Below are positions 48,484 through 60,034 of a stretch of DNA of 64,000 nucleotides, one piece after another (position 1 is the stretch's first letter; every line of letters begins with the position of its first letter). The stretch is from Malachius bipustulatus (lineage: Eukaryota > Arthropoda > Insecta > Coleoptera > Melyridae). Made by a program: the position numbers and the translations under genes. Under the pieces are notes generated by a model. The model had not been told where the DNA came from. It searched no databases and worked only from the letters and a program-made list of their open reading frames with translations. Where the stretch lies: positions 5,804,858 through 5,868,857 of the forward strand of contig OU342633.1 of NCBI GenBank assembly GCA_910589415.1, read 5' to 3'.

Positions 48484-51400
48484 CAATCAGCATAAAGTTT
48501 GATTACTACCGACCTCCACAATGGCGGAAGCCGAGGGAGGCTCCGAACAAGATGATGTTTCATTCCTACGAACGGTAAGGTCTTAAATAGCCTCATAAGA
48601 GTCTTAACCATTTAGCTAAACAGACCAAGAGAAATTCATTCATTCATTCTTTCTTCCTGCCTGTTGAAATTATTTGGATGTTTATAAATTTCAATTGTCT
48701 TCACGATGTAACCTGATGTAATATTTGTGAAGTAATCAACCATTTTCAGGCGACAGTTTCTCTTGTTCGGTCACGCGTGTGTTGAATCTGCGTTTGGTAA
48801 TTCGGATATGTATACAGCACCACAGGAGTATAGTTTTCTATAAACTCCAACGGAAAAAGGAGATCAATGGGGTTTTTACCATAGCGAAGAATATTGCTAG
48901 TTTGTTGTATACAGGTTTAAAAACGGTTTTGACGCCGTGTAGCTGCAGGAGTTTACCGATTCGATCGGTTACGTTCAAGGAAGAAATGCAGTTTCCAAAG
49001 CTCTTTGTGGTTGTTAGCTGTATATCCTAAGATGTTGTGTTCTGGGTCGTAACACTCTCCTGATAGCGATGTAGCCATTCGCCTATACAGAATGATCTAA
49101 GTGGGTGTAATCTTCTTGGATGTGTCGGATCTGAGCAATTTAGAATGCACGATTCACCAGGGCTTTATTTATATTACTGCTCGTTTTTGGCCTGGATGAG
49201 GGTTGGAGTTTTTGTGTAAATTCCTATCTTTGTATGTCGGTTTTCACAAGACCCTGTGCCCAAAGGTGTTATTTTCATTCCTGTTAACGAAAACATCAAG
49301 AGAAATGGTAGTTCTTCGTTCTTTTCTATGCACTTCCATCGTGAATGCGGGGGTGAATACTGTTAATATAATGTTTTTATAATTATTTTTCTTGAACCAC
49401 TTATTTGATTACATTATAATATTTGATGAGCTTTCTTGGGATTTTAGATTCTAATTTAAATTTGCCACTAAAGGTTCTTTGCAAAACAAATTAGGAACTT
49501 TCGCGCAGCATGCGAGGAGAAGACTGAAGACATGGACGGTACCGTTTCGTCCTTATTATGGACTCATCAGCATATCATATTAGTCAGACCCACGCCAAAA
49601 TATCGGTCTTCTCCTCGCATGCTGTGAGAAAGTTTCTAATTTGTTCTGCAAAGAACCATTAGTGGCAAATTTAAATTAGAACCTAAAATCCCAAGAAAGC
49701 TTATCAAATGTTAATATTATGGTGAGGAAACTCTTCTAGGGCGTTAAATTACTTCTGCGATGTTGTGTAGATTGATGTCGAAGAAATCACCCCAATTCGC
49801 ATACTAATTTGATGCCAGATCCGCCCCGAACGAATAGATGTCTTTACCCATCGGTGTTCTCGATCAAGTGCATTTAGGTGAGGGTTTCCCATAAATTATC
49901 GTTTAAGGTATTTGCAATTACCCACAAAATGAGAAGTCTCGGAACTAAAAACGAAACTGACCCCAGAAGGATTGTATTTGTATTTGTATCTTTGAGGGTG
50001 ATCAAGTTACTGCGACCTAAAAGATCTATTGTATCCCCTCTGCTTTGCTTCGCCTGGTGTGGAATCCCTTTAGTGAAGCACCATCTCCAAGTCCGTTTCA
50101 TTGAGAAACTTCAGGATTTTGAGAGGATCAAGGTCGGGTGAGTTCCCTGCCTCTAGCTGGTGGTGGCCCAGAACATTACTTCTTTTGAGTTCTATCGCAT
50201 CGCAGTTGAGCAACTAATAGCAGGCGACGTGGTGTCTCGTCTCCTTTCCCGCAGAATCTGCAGACACCATTCTCTTCTATGCCTAATTTCCTCAGGTGTT
50301 CCTTGAGCTTGTAATGTCCCGTTAGGAATCCCGTCAGTGTTCTGAGACGTTCCTTGCTGAGGTTGAAGAATATCTTCGACTTCTCTCGGTTGAAGTTCCC
50401 GAGAAGTTCTTTGGCTTGTCTCAACCCTGAAAGGTTCCTAAAATGGGTTTCTCTCAGTTTTTATTCTTCCATTTGGAGTTCTGCCTTGAAGAAACTATCT
50501 TCGAAGCCACAGAATGGTTCTGGTCCTATGAAGGGTGTCGATGTTCCTTTTCTTGCCAATGAGTGGGCACGTTCGTTTCCCTCGAATTCCGGAATGGTCC
50601 GGTATCCACTTGAGGTGATTTTTTTTTTCTTGCCTAATTCGTTAAGTTTTCCTAGGCACTCCCAAGACATATTGGAGCTGATGGTCGAAGAGCTCAGTGT
50701 CTTTATGACTGCTTGACTATCCGTCAATCTTTCTATTTCATTGTTCCGCTTCCGTGTAATTCCGCTTGTAGTATGGTTGGGGATTTTCCCATTGGTTTGG
50801 AGTACATGGTGCGTGGCCCATAGATTCCTGCCCCGGTTCCCTCGACGGTTTTAGACCCGTTTGTGTACCATTTAATCGTACCTTCTTTGAGAGTACAGTT
50901 GAAGGTGTTGTTCCATTCCTCTTTCGTAGACAGTTTCGTGATGAAGTTCCTAATAGTTTTGTCTTTTGGCTGTATCAGGAGCCCCTCACAGCCACCCAAG
51001 GGTCGATCCTCAGTGGCTCGCCGTATATTCCTGATTCCTACTCTTGACATCCTAAGTAGAGCTTCTCCAGCTCTTCTCTCCATCACCAAATGTAACTAGT
51101 GGTGTCAGATCCAGGATTACTTCCAACGCAGCGGCTGGGCAGGTTCTCATTGCTCCTTTGATGCAGAGACACACAAGTCTCTGGATCTTCTCAAGTTTTT
51201 TCCTTGCTGTTGCTAGCTTAGTTCTCTTGTAGCAAGCAACCGCTCATTAGGTATGATAGGTCTCACTAGCATGGTGTACATCCAGCACAGAATGGATGAA
51301 TTACAGTCCCATGTTCTGCTAGACATTCTCCTGCACACCATGAGTACGGCAGTTGCTTTACTTACTGTTTTGTCCAGGTGCTGGTTCCACAGTAGTTTTT

Positions 51401-52228
51401 TGTCTAGTGTTACTCCTAGAAATTTAACTTCTTCCTTCCATTCTAAATCCACTTCGCTCGAGCGTATGGCTTTGATTTTTGGAAGCTTGAGTCTTCTTGT
51501 GAATGGTACAAGTATTGTTTTTGTAGGGTTGATATTTATCCCTCTCTGTATAATGTCGCAGAGAGTACCTTCAAATTTACCTCTGGCCATTATGTCGATG
51601 TCATCGGCATACCCAATGCAGGTTTTGCCGTTCTCAGTGAGTAGCCCGAGGATTTCGTCAACGAGAAGACTCCACAGAAGGGGGGATAGCACTCCTCCTT
51701 GTGGACATCTTTTAGTTGTATTTATCTGGATGGTGTTCTTGCCCACATTGGTTTCAACTATTCTCGTAGACAACATGTTCTTTCTGAGTCCATTTGGATG
51801 TTGTGTTGTCTACTCTTTTTGCTAAGGCTTTCTTGGCAGCATCGTGCTTTATATTGTCGAATTCTTCTTCTGTGTCAAGGAAATTGCGATTTCCTTGTAT
51901 TCCAGAGTAGTGTCCTGAATCTTTTCAGTCAGCTCGTACAGCGGGGGGATCAGATCCGTTGAGTTGATATTGAGTTAAAAACCGATTTATTTCGAAAACC
52001 TCCAGTTTTATTGAAATAAATTAAGAGCTCAAATTATTTTTGTAGATCACAACCATGAGATAGTTAACACTGTAAACAATTGTGTTGAGCTGGTAATTAA
52101 TTAATGCTTTTTTTCATGTGCAGGAAGATATGGTATGCTTATCTTGCACCGCGACAGGAGAACGAGTATGTTTGGCTGCAGAAGGTTTCGGTAATCGGCA
52201 TTGTTTTTTAGAAAATATTGCTGATAAG
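48484..52228 (+). CDS. RyR: Ryanodine receptor, first two coding exons (partial gene)
   Basis: An acceptor (TTTTTCAG) at 48476-48483 precedes a 37-nt leader and ATG at 48521. Coding exon 1 (48521-48574) encodes 18 residues beginning [18 protein letters not shown] and ends at GTAAGG. Coding exon 2 (52124-52228) follows a CAG acceptor, encodes 35 residues beginning [20 protein letters not shown], and ends at GTAAGA. Both are phase 0. This 53-residue start is the conserved N-terminus of insect ryanodine receptors, the ~5100-residue homotetrameric calcium-release channel of the sarco/endoplasmic reticulum and target of diamide insecticides. The stretch begins the cytoplasmic N-terminal beta-trefoil domain. 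The next exon is not seen, so the second coding intron exceeds 11.7 kb. The introns carry the transposons listed below. Confidence 0.96.
48760..49420 (-). pseudogene. Penelope-like element fragment (RT end and GIY-YIG start)
   Basis: Read on the - strand in shifting frames, the fragment shows the end of the Penelope RT (EELPFL, then DVFVNRN, near 49290). [19 protein letters not shown] block follows near 49190-49260. At 48790-48835 comes [16 protein letters not shown], which corresponds to the GIY-YIG endonuclease start (usually GVYxIPCxCGxxYIGET, with the second glycine changed to serine here). Several stops and frameshifts make it inactive. It lies antisense in the first RyR coding intron. 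Confidence 0.75.
49424..49709. repeat. Inverted repeat around the hammerhead ribozyme
   Basis: Arms at about 49424-49531 and 49602-49709 are inverted copies (~92 percent by eye) sharing GCATGCGAGGAGAAGAC and AATTTAAATTTGCCACTAA. The ~70-bp loop holds the ribozyme core. Inverted and truncated terminal repeats are known for Penelope-like elements. Confidence 0.88.
49529..49576 (-). ncRNA. Hammerhead ribozyme (Penelope-like element type)
   Basis: On the - strand the catalytic core is complete: CTGATGA at 49570-49564, a 4-bp stem II (GTCC / GGAC) with an ATAATAA loop, then GAA. Stem III is very short (ACG-GTAC-CGT), followed by the cleavage-site C at 49535. Flanking GATATG and CATGTC pair as a 6-bp stem I with one G-T wobble. 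Short-stem-III hammerheads of this kind are known in Penelope-like retroelements, which agrees with the adjacent RT remnant. It would self-cleave a transcript of this strand; the RyR transcript itself carries the complement and would not. Confidence 0.88.
49970..51962 (-). pseudogene. 5'-truncated I/R1-group LINE in RyR intron 1
   Basis: Same family as 9190-10447, with a matching 3' end near 49974 (TTTGTATTTGTATCTTTGAGG). The - strand encodes, from high to low coordinates: a broken RT palm start (about 51880-51940, one frameshift in the first Asp motif); RT with [19 protein letters not shown] and GYADDIDIM (51600-51740); RNase H with WYTNGSKT near 50850, where Asp is replaced by Asn; a later segment [13 protein letters not shown]; and a [12 protein letters not shown] knuckle near 50260. 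Stops and shifts separate these, so it is inactive. It lies antisense to RyR. No clear TSD was found. Confidence 0.88.
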
Positions 52229-52429
52229 GTAAGAAAAACTTTTCTCAATTATTACCTACTTTAAATTTACAAAATGTTATTGATTATTATTATTAATGAT
52301 TGCCTTGCGTGTAGGTGATTAAAAAAAAATTGTATAATAATATGTGCGTTTATTTCGCGCGGAGTATCTTAATGATATAGGGCGAAAAGTTTATTCATTA
52401 TCAGTATGAAATATTAGGATAACAGGAGC
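52229..52429 (+). other. Start of RyR intron 2
   Basis: AT-rich intron sequence after the GTAAGA donor. Nothing else recognised before the BEL-type LTR. Confidence 0.6.
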
Positions 52430-53764
52430 ATGGAGAACGTGTACTTACGATTTTATTTAAATGTTGCACTGCACAAGTAGTTGATTGTAGATCAATTCTT
52501 CAGAACGGTTTATTAATGTAAACGCGTCGCGGCGACTTCCGAGATCAATTTTCTTCAGTTGGTAAGCGCAATGCTTACTCGACTTGCTCGTCTGGCATCC
52601 CGGTGAATACTCTTCTCTGGGCGTTGGGTTGTCCCTTGACGCTTGACTCTGCTTCCAACACTCGGATTTTGTCGCCCGTGGGTGTTAATGGTATAAAACA
52701 CATGATCATTTCCATTTTCCACGAGAACGTACACTAATGAAAGGGAGAGTGGTTGGAAGGGAACGTGTGCGGGAATAATCCTAGAGGAATCCCTAATAAT
52801 TAGAAAGATGGAACGAAACATTCCGCCCACCAAAATTACCACAATTGTAATTTTAATTCTGAGAATTGTTTAGGTTTCAAGGAAGAAAAATTTTAAATAA
52901 AAGCTCTGAACATTAAAGTAAAGCAGTGAGAAAGAATATAATGATTGATAGGTACCTACTTTACTGGGAAGGTAGTTAAAGGACAAAGTTTACCAGGGGG
53001 CATTTGAAATTACCACTATCAGTGTGGACATCTGCCACACGGCTAATTTGATCGGATTTGAACAGTTTCATTATCCGACCTAACTTCCACTTCAAAGGCG
53101 AAGTTTTTTTATTAAAACAAGGATGCCGACGTCGGTTGGATGGAAAGTTTGCGTTTTTGTCCATTTGCTGCGCAGGTAAAACATATAATATAGATATTCG
53201 TTTCGCCAGCGTTTCTAAAAGTCATGGTGTAGACGCTGGATAAGTTGCCATCGTGAAGACGAGGCAATTGCAAATGAGACAAGTCTGGATCAGGCAGTTA
53301 GAGGTTCCAATATGAGAAATGGTCCATGAAATGACTCTCAAATCATTAGAGTCGGTAGAAAGACTGCATAGCGGGCGAGAATTAAGATATGCTTCCACTT
53401 GAGAACATAATGTACCCAGCCCCTCGTAGGTAAGGATTTTATTCCCGATGGCCCATGCCAGATTGTTCTTGACGGATTTAATTCCACCTACAACAAGACC
53501 GAAAAAATGAGGCACAGCGGGGAATGAAAGCGCCACTCAATAACTTCGCATTCGGCGGCTTTCTGCATGTAAGAAATAAGTTCCTTATTGCCTTTCACAA
53601 AGTTAGTACCACAGTCGCTAAAAATTTGCGAAACACGTCCTCGTCTAGTAGTAAAATGACGGAGTACGCTGAAGAAGGTTTCCACGTGAAGAGCCTTTAG
53701 TGGCGAAACATACAAATAGACAAAGATACGTGTTCCGTCATCGTAGTTAATTTGATCTTTCGAA

Positions 53765-54250
53765 ATTGAAATATAATCGTGACGAACGATATGCTAAATT
53801 CATTCGGCAACATTTCGTTCGTCATCGCAAGACTCGTGGGTTCGAAGAACAACACCGTTCCCTTCCTTCCCTTAATTCGCACATGGAGGAGAGAAGCGAG
53901 AAGAGAAGAACAAAACACTTGACCAGCCGAACTCGTAGCAGCAAGTCGCTTTCGTAACTCGACAAATTCGTGTCGTGTCAACAGGACTTGGTCGGCCGAA
54001 CTCGTCGGAGCAAGACATTTCGTGATTCGACAAATCGTGTCGTATCAATTAAATCGTATCGTGAACCGCGTCTTACAACCGCGGTTTAATCGTTAAATCA
54101 CCTATCGTGAACCTAAAAAGCCGCGTCTTACAACCGCGGCTTCTAATCGTTAATATTAAAGTGATTACCAACCATCACAGCTCACAGCAAGAGACAGAAG
54201 CAGACCGAAAGGTCAGTAACTATAGTTATTCGAATTATTTATTGTGCAAT
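53765..54250. other. LTR-like insertion inside BEL integrase, left part
   Basis: Integrase sequence breaks off near 53760 and resumes near 55080. The intervening DNA, minus a hAT element, is about 540 bp of non-coding, balanced sequence. It has two copies each of GCCGAACTCGT and GCGTCTTACAACCGCGG. It resembles a solo LTR of another retrotransposon; boundaries and TSD could not be fixed. Confidence 0.5.
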
Positions 54251-55025
54251 CTATCTACCAGAGCTGGCCATGTACTCGAGTACTTTACTCGTATTTTTGT
54301 TACGAGTAAAAAAACTACTCGTAATTTTTTACTCACAAGTACTTTCCATCCAAAATACTTACTACTCGTACGGATAAGTACAATTACAACTACTCGAGAA
54401 ATTTTACTCGTGAAATACGGATATTTTTACGGATAGTAATGACGTCATGCCGTCAGCAGGGAACCGATCTGAAAACGAGTTACAGTCCTGCGCAATTGCA
54501 CTGTCACTAGTAATGCCAGTGTCACTATTCAAATTCATTCATTTCAGTCAGTCATCTCTCTCAATCTCAATCAATCGCCATTCGCTACTACACTGTGCTA
54601 CTACTAACTTCAATTCAAAAGTATCAAAAACAAATTTATTCATTATTGATAAAAAATAAAACTAATTAAGACTCTTTTACGTCTTTGAATTTGAATAAAG
54701 TTAAAGTAGTAGTCGAGTAAAAGTAACGTAATTATTGTTTCAGGCAGGTTAGCAAGCCTGATGTCATAGGCTGGTTGCGCCTTGACCACTGACATGACAT
54801 GAGTGACATGCCTTGTTTATTGGTATCATGATCGATCATGCGCAGGACACGAATAAAACTACTCGTACTTGTTACTCGTGTTTTCACGAGTATTACTCGT
54901 ACTCGTCCACCTATTTGTGCCAAAGTACTTACGAGTAAATACTTACGAGTACATTTTCCAAGTACTCGTACTCGAATTATTTACGAGTACTCTTTTCAGT
55001 ACTCGTGCCCAGCTCTGCTATCTAC
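54251..55025. mobile_element. Non-autonomous hAT element with 8-bp TSD
   Basis: Element 54259-55017 (759 bp) begins CAGAGCTGGCC and ends CCCAGCTCTG. It is flanked by perfect 8-bp direct repeats CTATCTAC at 54251-54258 and 55018-55025. An 8-bp TSD and CAG..CTG ends are diagnostic of hAT. Both subterminal zones are packed with ACTCGTA/TACGAGT motifs, likely transposase-binding sites. No transposase encoded. Confidence 0.93.
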
Positions 55026-56059
55026 TCCTGTTTGCTTCGGGGTTAATAGCCCTGGTCCTTCGCCGTCGTTAAACAATACGCTTTGTGAATTTTAGAACCT
55101 TTACGGCGGAGTTATATGTTATATGTGAATGAGAAACGGCCCTCCATAATCGACCCCTACAACACTGAAAGCTTACAGTTGGGTGACTCAGGTAGCGGGG
55201 ATCACCTATTATAGGTGGTGCAATTGGTACCGGACGTGTCCGAAAACAGCGGTTACATTTTCGTAATATATCTCGAACCGTCCTTTTAGCGGATAACACC
55301 CAGAAATTTTGGAGAATCAAGTAAGTGGTGATGTTAATTCCTGGATGAGCGTTATTTGCATGAATTTGCGTGATAAACAATTTTGTCATCACATGATTGC
55401 GGGTAAGAAGAGCGGGGTGTTTGGTTGCCAGTGACAAAGTCGCTTAACTAGACGACCTCCGACTCTAAGTATTCCTTCCGAATCAACAAATGGTAACAGA
55501 GTTTGTAAATATTTCGGGCATTGAAGTCCCTGGTTTAGTTTCGAAAGTTCAGCCTTGAAGGCTACTGATTTAACAACCTTGACTATTAATAATAATGCGT
55601 GATGCAATTCAGAAGATGTTAACGCACCTTGTTCCCAATCGCACGGCCTCTCGCATTGTGAGAAAAACGTATACAATAACCGATAATGCGTTGAATCTTA
55701 TAAAAAGATGAGTGTGACGAGTGACGAAGAAACATAATTATGTCGTCAACTTCTAATAATTGAGATATTTCAGCTACCAACGAAACCACATTGGCTGCGT
55801 TCAAAATATCATCCGTTGTCGGTGGAACAGTTATGTCTACACATATACACACATAGCGAACAAGATATGAGCCTCTCCGGCACGAGCCCACGAGATGCAG
55901 GATCGGCAGAACTGACATAACGGCAGGGAGAACCTTGTAGTGTAACCAACTTTTTAAAATGGAGGTTCGGCGTCTTGCACATCAAATTCTGTAATGTGGC
56001 CCCCTTAACTGAATGATTGAAAAAAAAGAACCTCTTTGACGTTTGAAATGTCAACTTGT

Positions 56060-57130
56060 CTGTCGTGAACGTTTTTTGGATTCCCGCTCAGAAATCTGAT
56101 TTGAATTAGAGGTTATATCTTGCCCTGAAGTCTTGGATGTTTGAATTTAAGATTATCCCGTCCTGATTTCAAATAAAATGGCCAACATTACTTACCATTT
56201 GTGATCGTGATCGTCTAGTGTTCGTCTCGTGTTGACCTTCTGTTGCGTTCGTAGTAACCTTACCTTTTTATTGTTTCTTTTATACACAGACATGAAGCAA
56301 AAGGCGGGAGATTCGAGATTAATGAAACAAATGAATTTTAAAAACACCTACTTTATTCTACGTTGCTGAAAAACTCTAACAGTGCCGATATGCTCTACTG
56401 GAACTCCGAGTAAAAGAGCGCGGCGGAGAAAACCTCGATCTCTGTCCCGAAATGAAAAGAATAAACGGTGGTTTATGAAAAGCGTAGATTAATCGTCTCG
56501 ACAACTTTCACTAAATCTAATTAACCCTTTTTCATACCGTTATATTTGCGTGAATCATTTTAAACTGAAGCATTACCACAGAAATCTAGGTCTTCAAATA
56601 ACTGTGGGAATGGATTTTGTTAGTATGACAGTGTAACGAGGTCCGGTTGAGGAGGCTACCCGCCTATAGTTGGGGGAATCCCTTTCCGGAGTCCGATGGT
56701 TAGGAGGCTATCCGTTGGCTGTTTAATTGATCCTCATTGGCAAGGACGAAAATGTTAGTTAGATTCACATAAGGCCCATACATTCGCAGTTCAATAGTTC
56801 GGTAAACAATTATCAATCAAAATGATCCAACCCTTTGAATTAAGTTTGACGAAGAACGAGAACTGACTTCTACGTTGATTGATTTCACAGAAAAGTATTA
56901 CAATATAAGAGAACTTGAATTTACATTTACAAAGATCAATTTGAAACCAAGATAAATAATAATCGATTGGAGAAATATGTTCATCAAAACGGATCTTTGT
57001 TTTGATTTGGCAACGGCACCATTTTCTCTCTTCGACAACTCAAGATAAAGTGATTTTAAACACGTTGTTTCCAAAGCAGCGAAGCCGGAATCGAACGACG
57101 GACTAAATGACATCTGACGTTTTTAGGTTT
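56060..57130. other. Second interruption of the BEL element
   Basis: No pol similarity is visible here although flanking parts are BEL pol. Near 56636-56720 the words GAGGAGGCTACCCG and AGGAGGCTATCCG repeat ~70 bp apart in LTR-like sequence. Nature of the inserted DNA unknown. Confidence 0.4.
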
Positions 57131-58335
57131 GAAAGCTTGACAACTGACATTCGAATACATAGAATATAAGTGAATGGAAGGAACTCTACGTTTTCGATTT
57201 TAGCATGCGCATTGACATTTGTATAGACAATCTGGGTCACTTCAACCTGCTCTTGAATATGAGCTACCCTATTTGCGACAAAGGTTTTCCAGCGGTGAGG
57301 ACACGACCTAATTTTATCCTGTATAGATCAACCAAGCGGAAATAAACCACACAAGCATATGATTCAGAAGCCTCGCAAAATGCATGTAGTTGACATTCCT
57401 TGAATGAGGAAGGCTTTAGGCACCTTGGTATCTTTAATTCGGACATTAGGTGTAGCGTTGATTTATAAGTCATTTATTGTTCATAAATCTCCATGGGAAG
57501 ATATTCATCCCAGTCCCAAAGATTGGCAAGATCTTGGCAAGAACCCAAAGGCGTTGGATTATGTATTTGGCAAGAAATGTGGGCGGGCATAGAAATCCCA
57601 GAGGGTCGTAAATCCGGGCAATTTCCGAAAGGATAGACCTTAATAGTACACTGCGGGTACCGGTTTATTTAACTTGGAAGAAAAACGCTTCTGTTGAAGC
57701 CTGCCATTGAAAACCTAGAATGTTGACAATAGATTTAGCCTCCGGGTTAAAAGTAAAAGAGCAAGTTTGGTGATGTTATTGGATTCCATCCAACATCAAT
57801 GCAGATTTCAATAATTGGGTTAGCTGATCTCGTATTTCTAAGGGTTGACAAAAGGTCGTCAGCACCCAGAGGCAATAAATCATCTACATTATAAAGACCA
57901 GTATTTATGAAGCATCACAAGAATAAGTAGCAGGGAATTAATCCCGACCTTCAAGGACTAGCAGAACCAAACAGCGAATCGCGAGATGAGGACTGCTTGA
58001 AACCCCCTATATGTGACAGTGTTTAATGCGTAGGCATCAATAGAGTCTTCAGGAGAAAATCTCCAGCGAATTAATTGGAAATCACGTTGATATTTAGCGA
58101 CCAGAATCTGTCGATACACCTGGCGTATATCACAAGTGAATACAAAATTATGAGAGCGAAAGCCTAACAATATCACTGAGATATCGGCTTTTGAGTTACT
58201 CCCACATATACGACACGAGTTTTTGCGTTATTCCTTTCAATTTTGAACACGCAATGTTGCGGACTAAAATAAGCTGTTGATTGCGACGGCATAGAGGAAA
58301 GTTTAGACATCACCAGACGTCCACAGACTATCATA

Positions 58336-60034
58336 CCTTAAAAGATCGCCGACTCAATGTAAATATTTTGGATACAAACTTGAGCGCCCCCTGCCCGCGA
58401 GGTGCCCTAATTAAAAAGCATTTATGGCGGTGGTGGGGGTATAGCGGTTGGCGGGATATTTAAATTTAAATTATATCTATGAGTTCTGGCTATTTGGAAG
58501 TCCACATAATAATTAATTAATACAATTTTCAATAATAACGTCAGCGCATATACGTTACTATTGAAAAGTGCATTAATATTATTTGTGCATGGTTAAATGA
58601 AAAGAACAGGTACGTTTATTATTAACTTTTATTAATTAGTTTTTATAATTAAAAAGGCAACCAATTGTATAAGTTAAAAAGTATTATAAGTATCTCATAG
58701 GTATAAAAAAATATCTTGAAAGATTTTTAAAACTATGTAACAAATATTCCTGTTAACATACATCCAATTTTCAAATTTATTAGTTTTTATATCAAAATAC
58801 CTACATATAATACCTCAAAAAAATAGTATCATTTTTTATTACCTCCAAACAGATGAAAATATGGGGCATAGCTGATGTAGTAGGTATATAATCCGTTGAA
58901 ATTTGAAAAATTTAACTTTAAGGCTACAATAATAATATTTACTAAGTTCCTATTTACGTAAACTTCATAAACTTAAGAAAATTGGTGCCGAATTAATAAG
59001 CTGAAATGATCAATCATTAATCGACTAAGCTGAAATACAATATTCACTACCCGCATTACTTTGATTGAAGTAAATAAAATTCGTTTTTTTTACGTTTAAT
59101 GAAACATAAAAACTCCGGCAGCTACCGTATTTCTTCTTGAAGTCCACCAGTTCACCATATGGAGACTTTTCTGTCATTCAGTGAACACGTTCATGTTCAG
59201 AGGACCCTTTCACTGCTAATGTGGAACCTGTGAAAGAAATTCTATATTCAAACAAACGTATAACATACCTAAATGATGAAGAATAATTGATATGAGTACC
59301 ACAAAGCACATTTCTAACTATTTATATCTTTTACTTACCAGATTAAATTACTGCTGCCTTTCAGTGATATTTTCTGGACTTAGGTATTTAAGCATTGCAA
59401 ATCACCCAAATAACATGCAAATTGTAAAATAAATGGTGAAAACGACGCAAATTGAAATTTGTTTGTATTTATTTTATTAGTTGTCAAATAGTTTCCAAGG
59501 AAAAGAAAGCGAAGTCCGATTGATCACGATGCCTAACGGGTAAGAACGAAATTCAAGTTCTCTTGACGGCAGCGCCCCCTGCCCCTGAGGTGCCACAACT
59601 AAATTCAATGTTCAAGGTCATATATCTGAGTTGGAGGGCCCTGCAGACGTCACATAATCTCCCATAAAGTCATGATACATGTCTCATGAACTGAAGGCTG
59701 TTTAGACAATTTACGTTCTAGGGCTAGCAGACGGCGATCATCTATATAAGAGATTCGTCAAAATGCGGCAAAGGTGATGTTTTCTTAAAGGGTAAGGGTA
59801 ACCACGAAGCGACCAGATAATTCTCGAAAATGCGGTAGTAAGAAAAACACCTCAGGCGAAAGCATGGACGTGGTGGGGAACCTCTTCAAGTTTCCAAAAA
59901 TTCTTCAACATATTATTGAGACAGTTCTCAGAAGTAGATACGAAAAAAGAATGTACATGCTGTGTCTTTGCTAGAAGATGTTGCACCGAGCAGAATCCAT
60001 TCAAAAATAGTATTCATAGTGGCGGGCGCAATAC
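58336..60034 (+). other. RyR intron 2 sequence, unassigned
   Basis: Mostly AT-rich. The block GCGCCCCCTGCCC.GAGGTGCC occurs twice, near 58383 and 59571, about 1.2 kb apart in direct orientation. This could mark the ends or target copies of an old insertion. No exon of RyR found. Confidence 0.5.

Larger units (their letters stand above)
52430..58335 (-). pseudogene. Degenerate BEL/Pao LTR retrotransposon
   Basis: Pieces of pol occur in order on the - strand. RT start with an RVVY block lies near 58230, then FTCDIRQVYRQILV and RWRFSPEDSI (58040-58150). ELKIPR and the HAFCEASESYACVVYF block lie at 57320-57440, and a DPASRGL block near 55890. The integrase zinc region is SEGILRVGGRLVKR (55440-55500) with HANNAHPG and CNRC (55240-55350). 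The core has SDCGTNFVKGNKEL near 53600 and EAYLNSRPLC near 53390, followed by a DUF5641-type end (SPLKWKLGRI near 53080). A purine tract at 52821-52830 abuts TGTT at 52820, the start of a 3' LTR with AATAAA near 52454. The 5' LTR and gag are missing and the body has many stops and two insertions. Confidence 0.88.

Noticed and set aside
51253..51825. 190-codon + strand frame
   Set aside because: Antisense shadow of the LINE reverse transcriptase encoded on the - strand.
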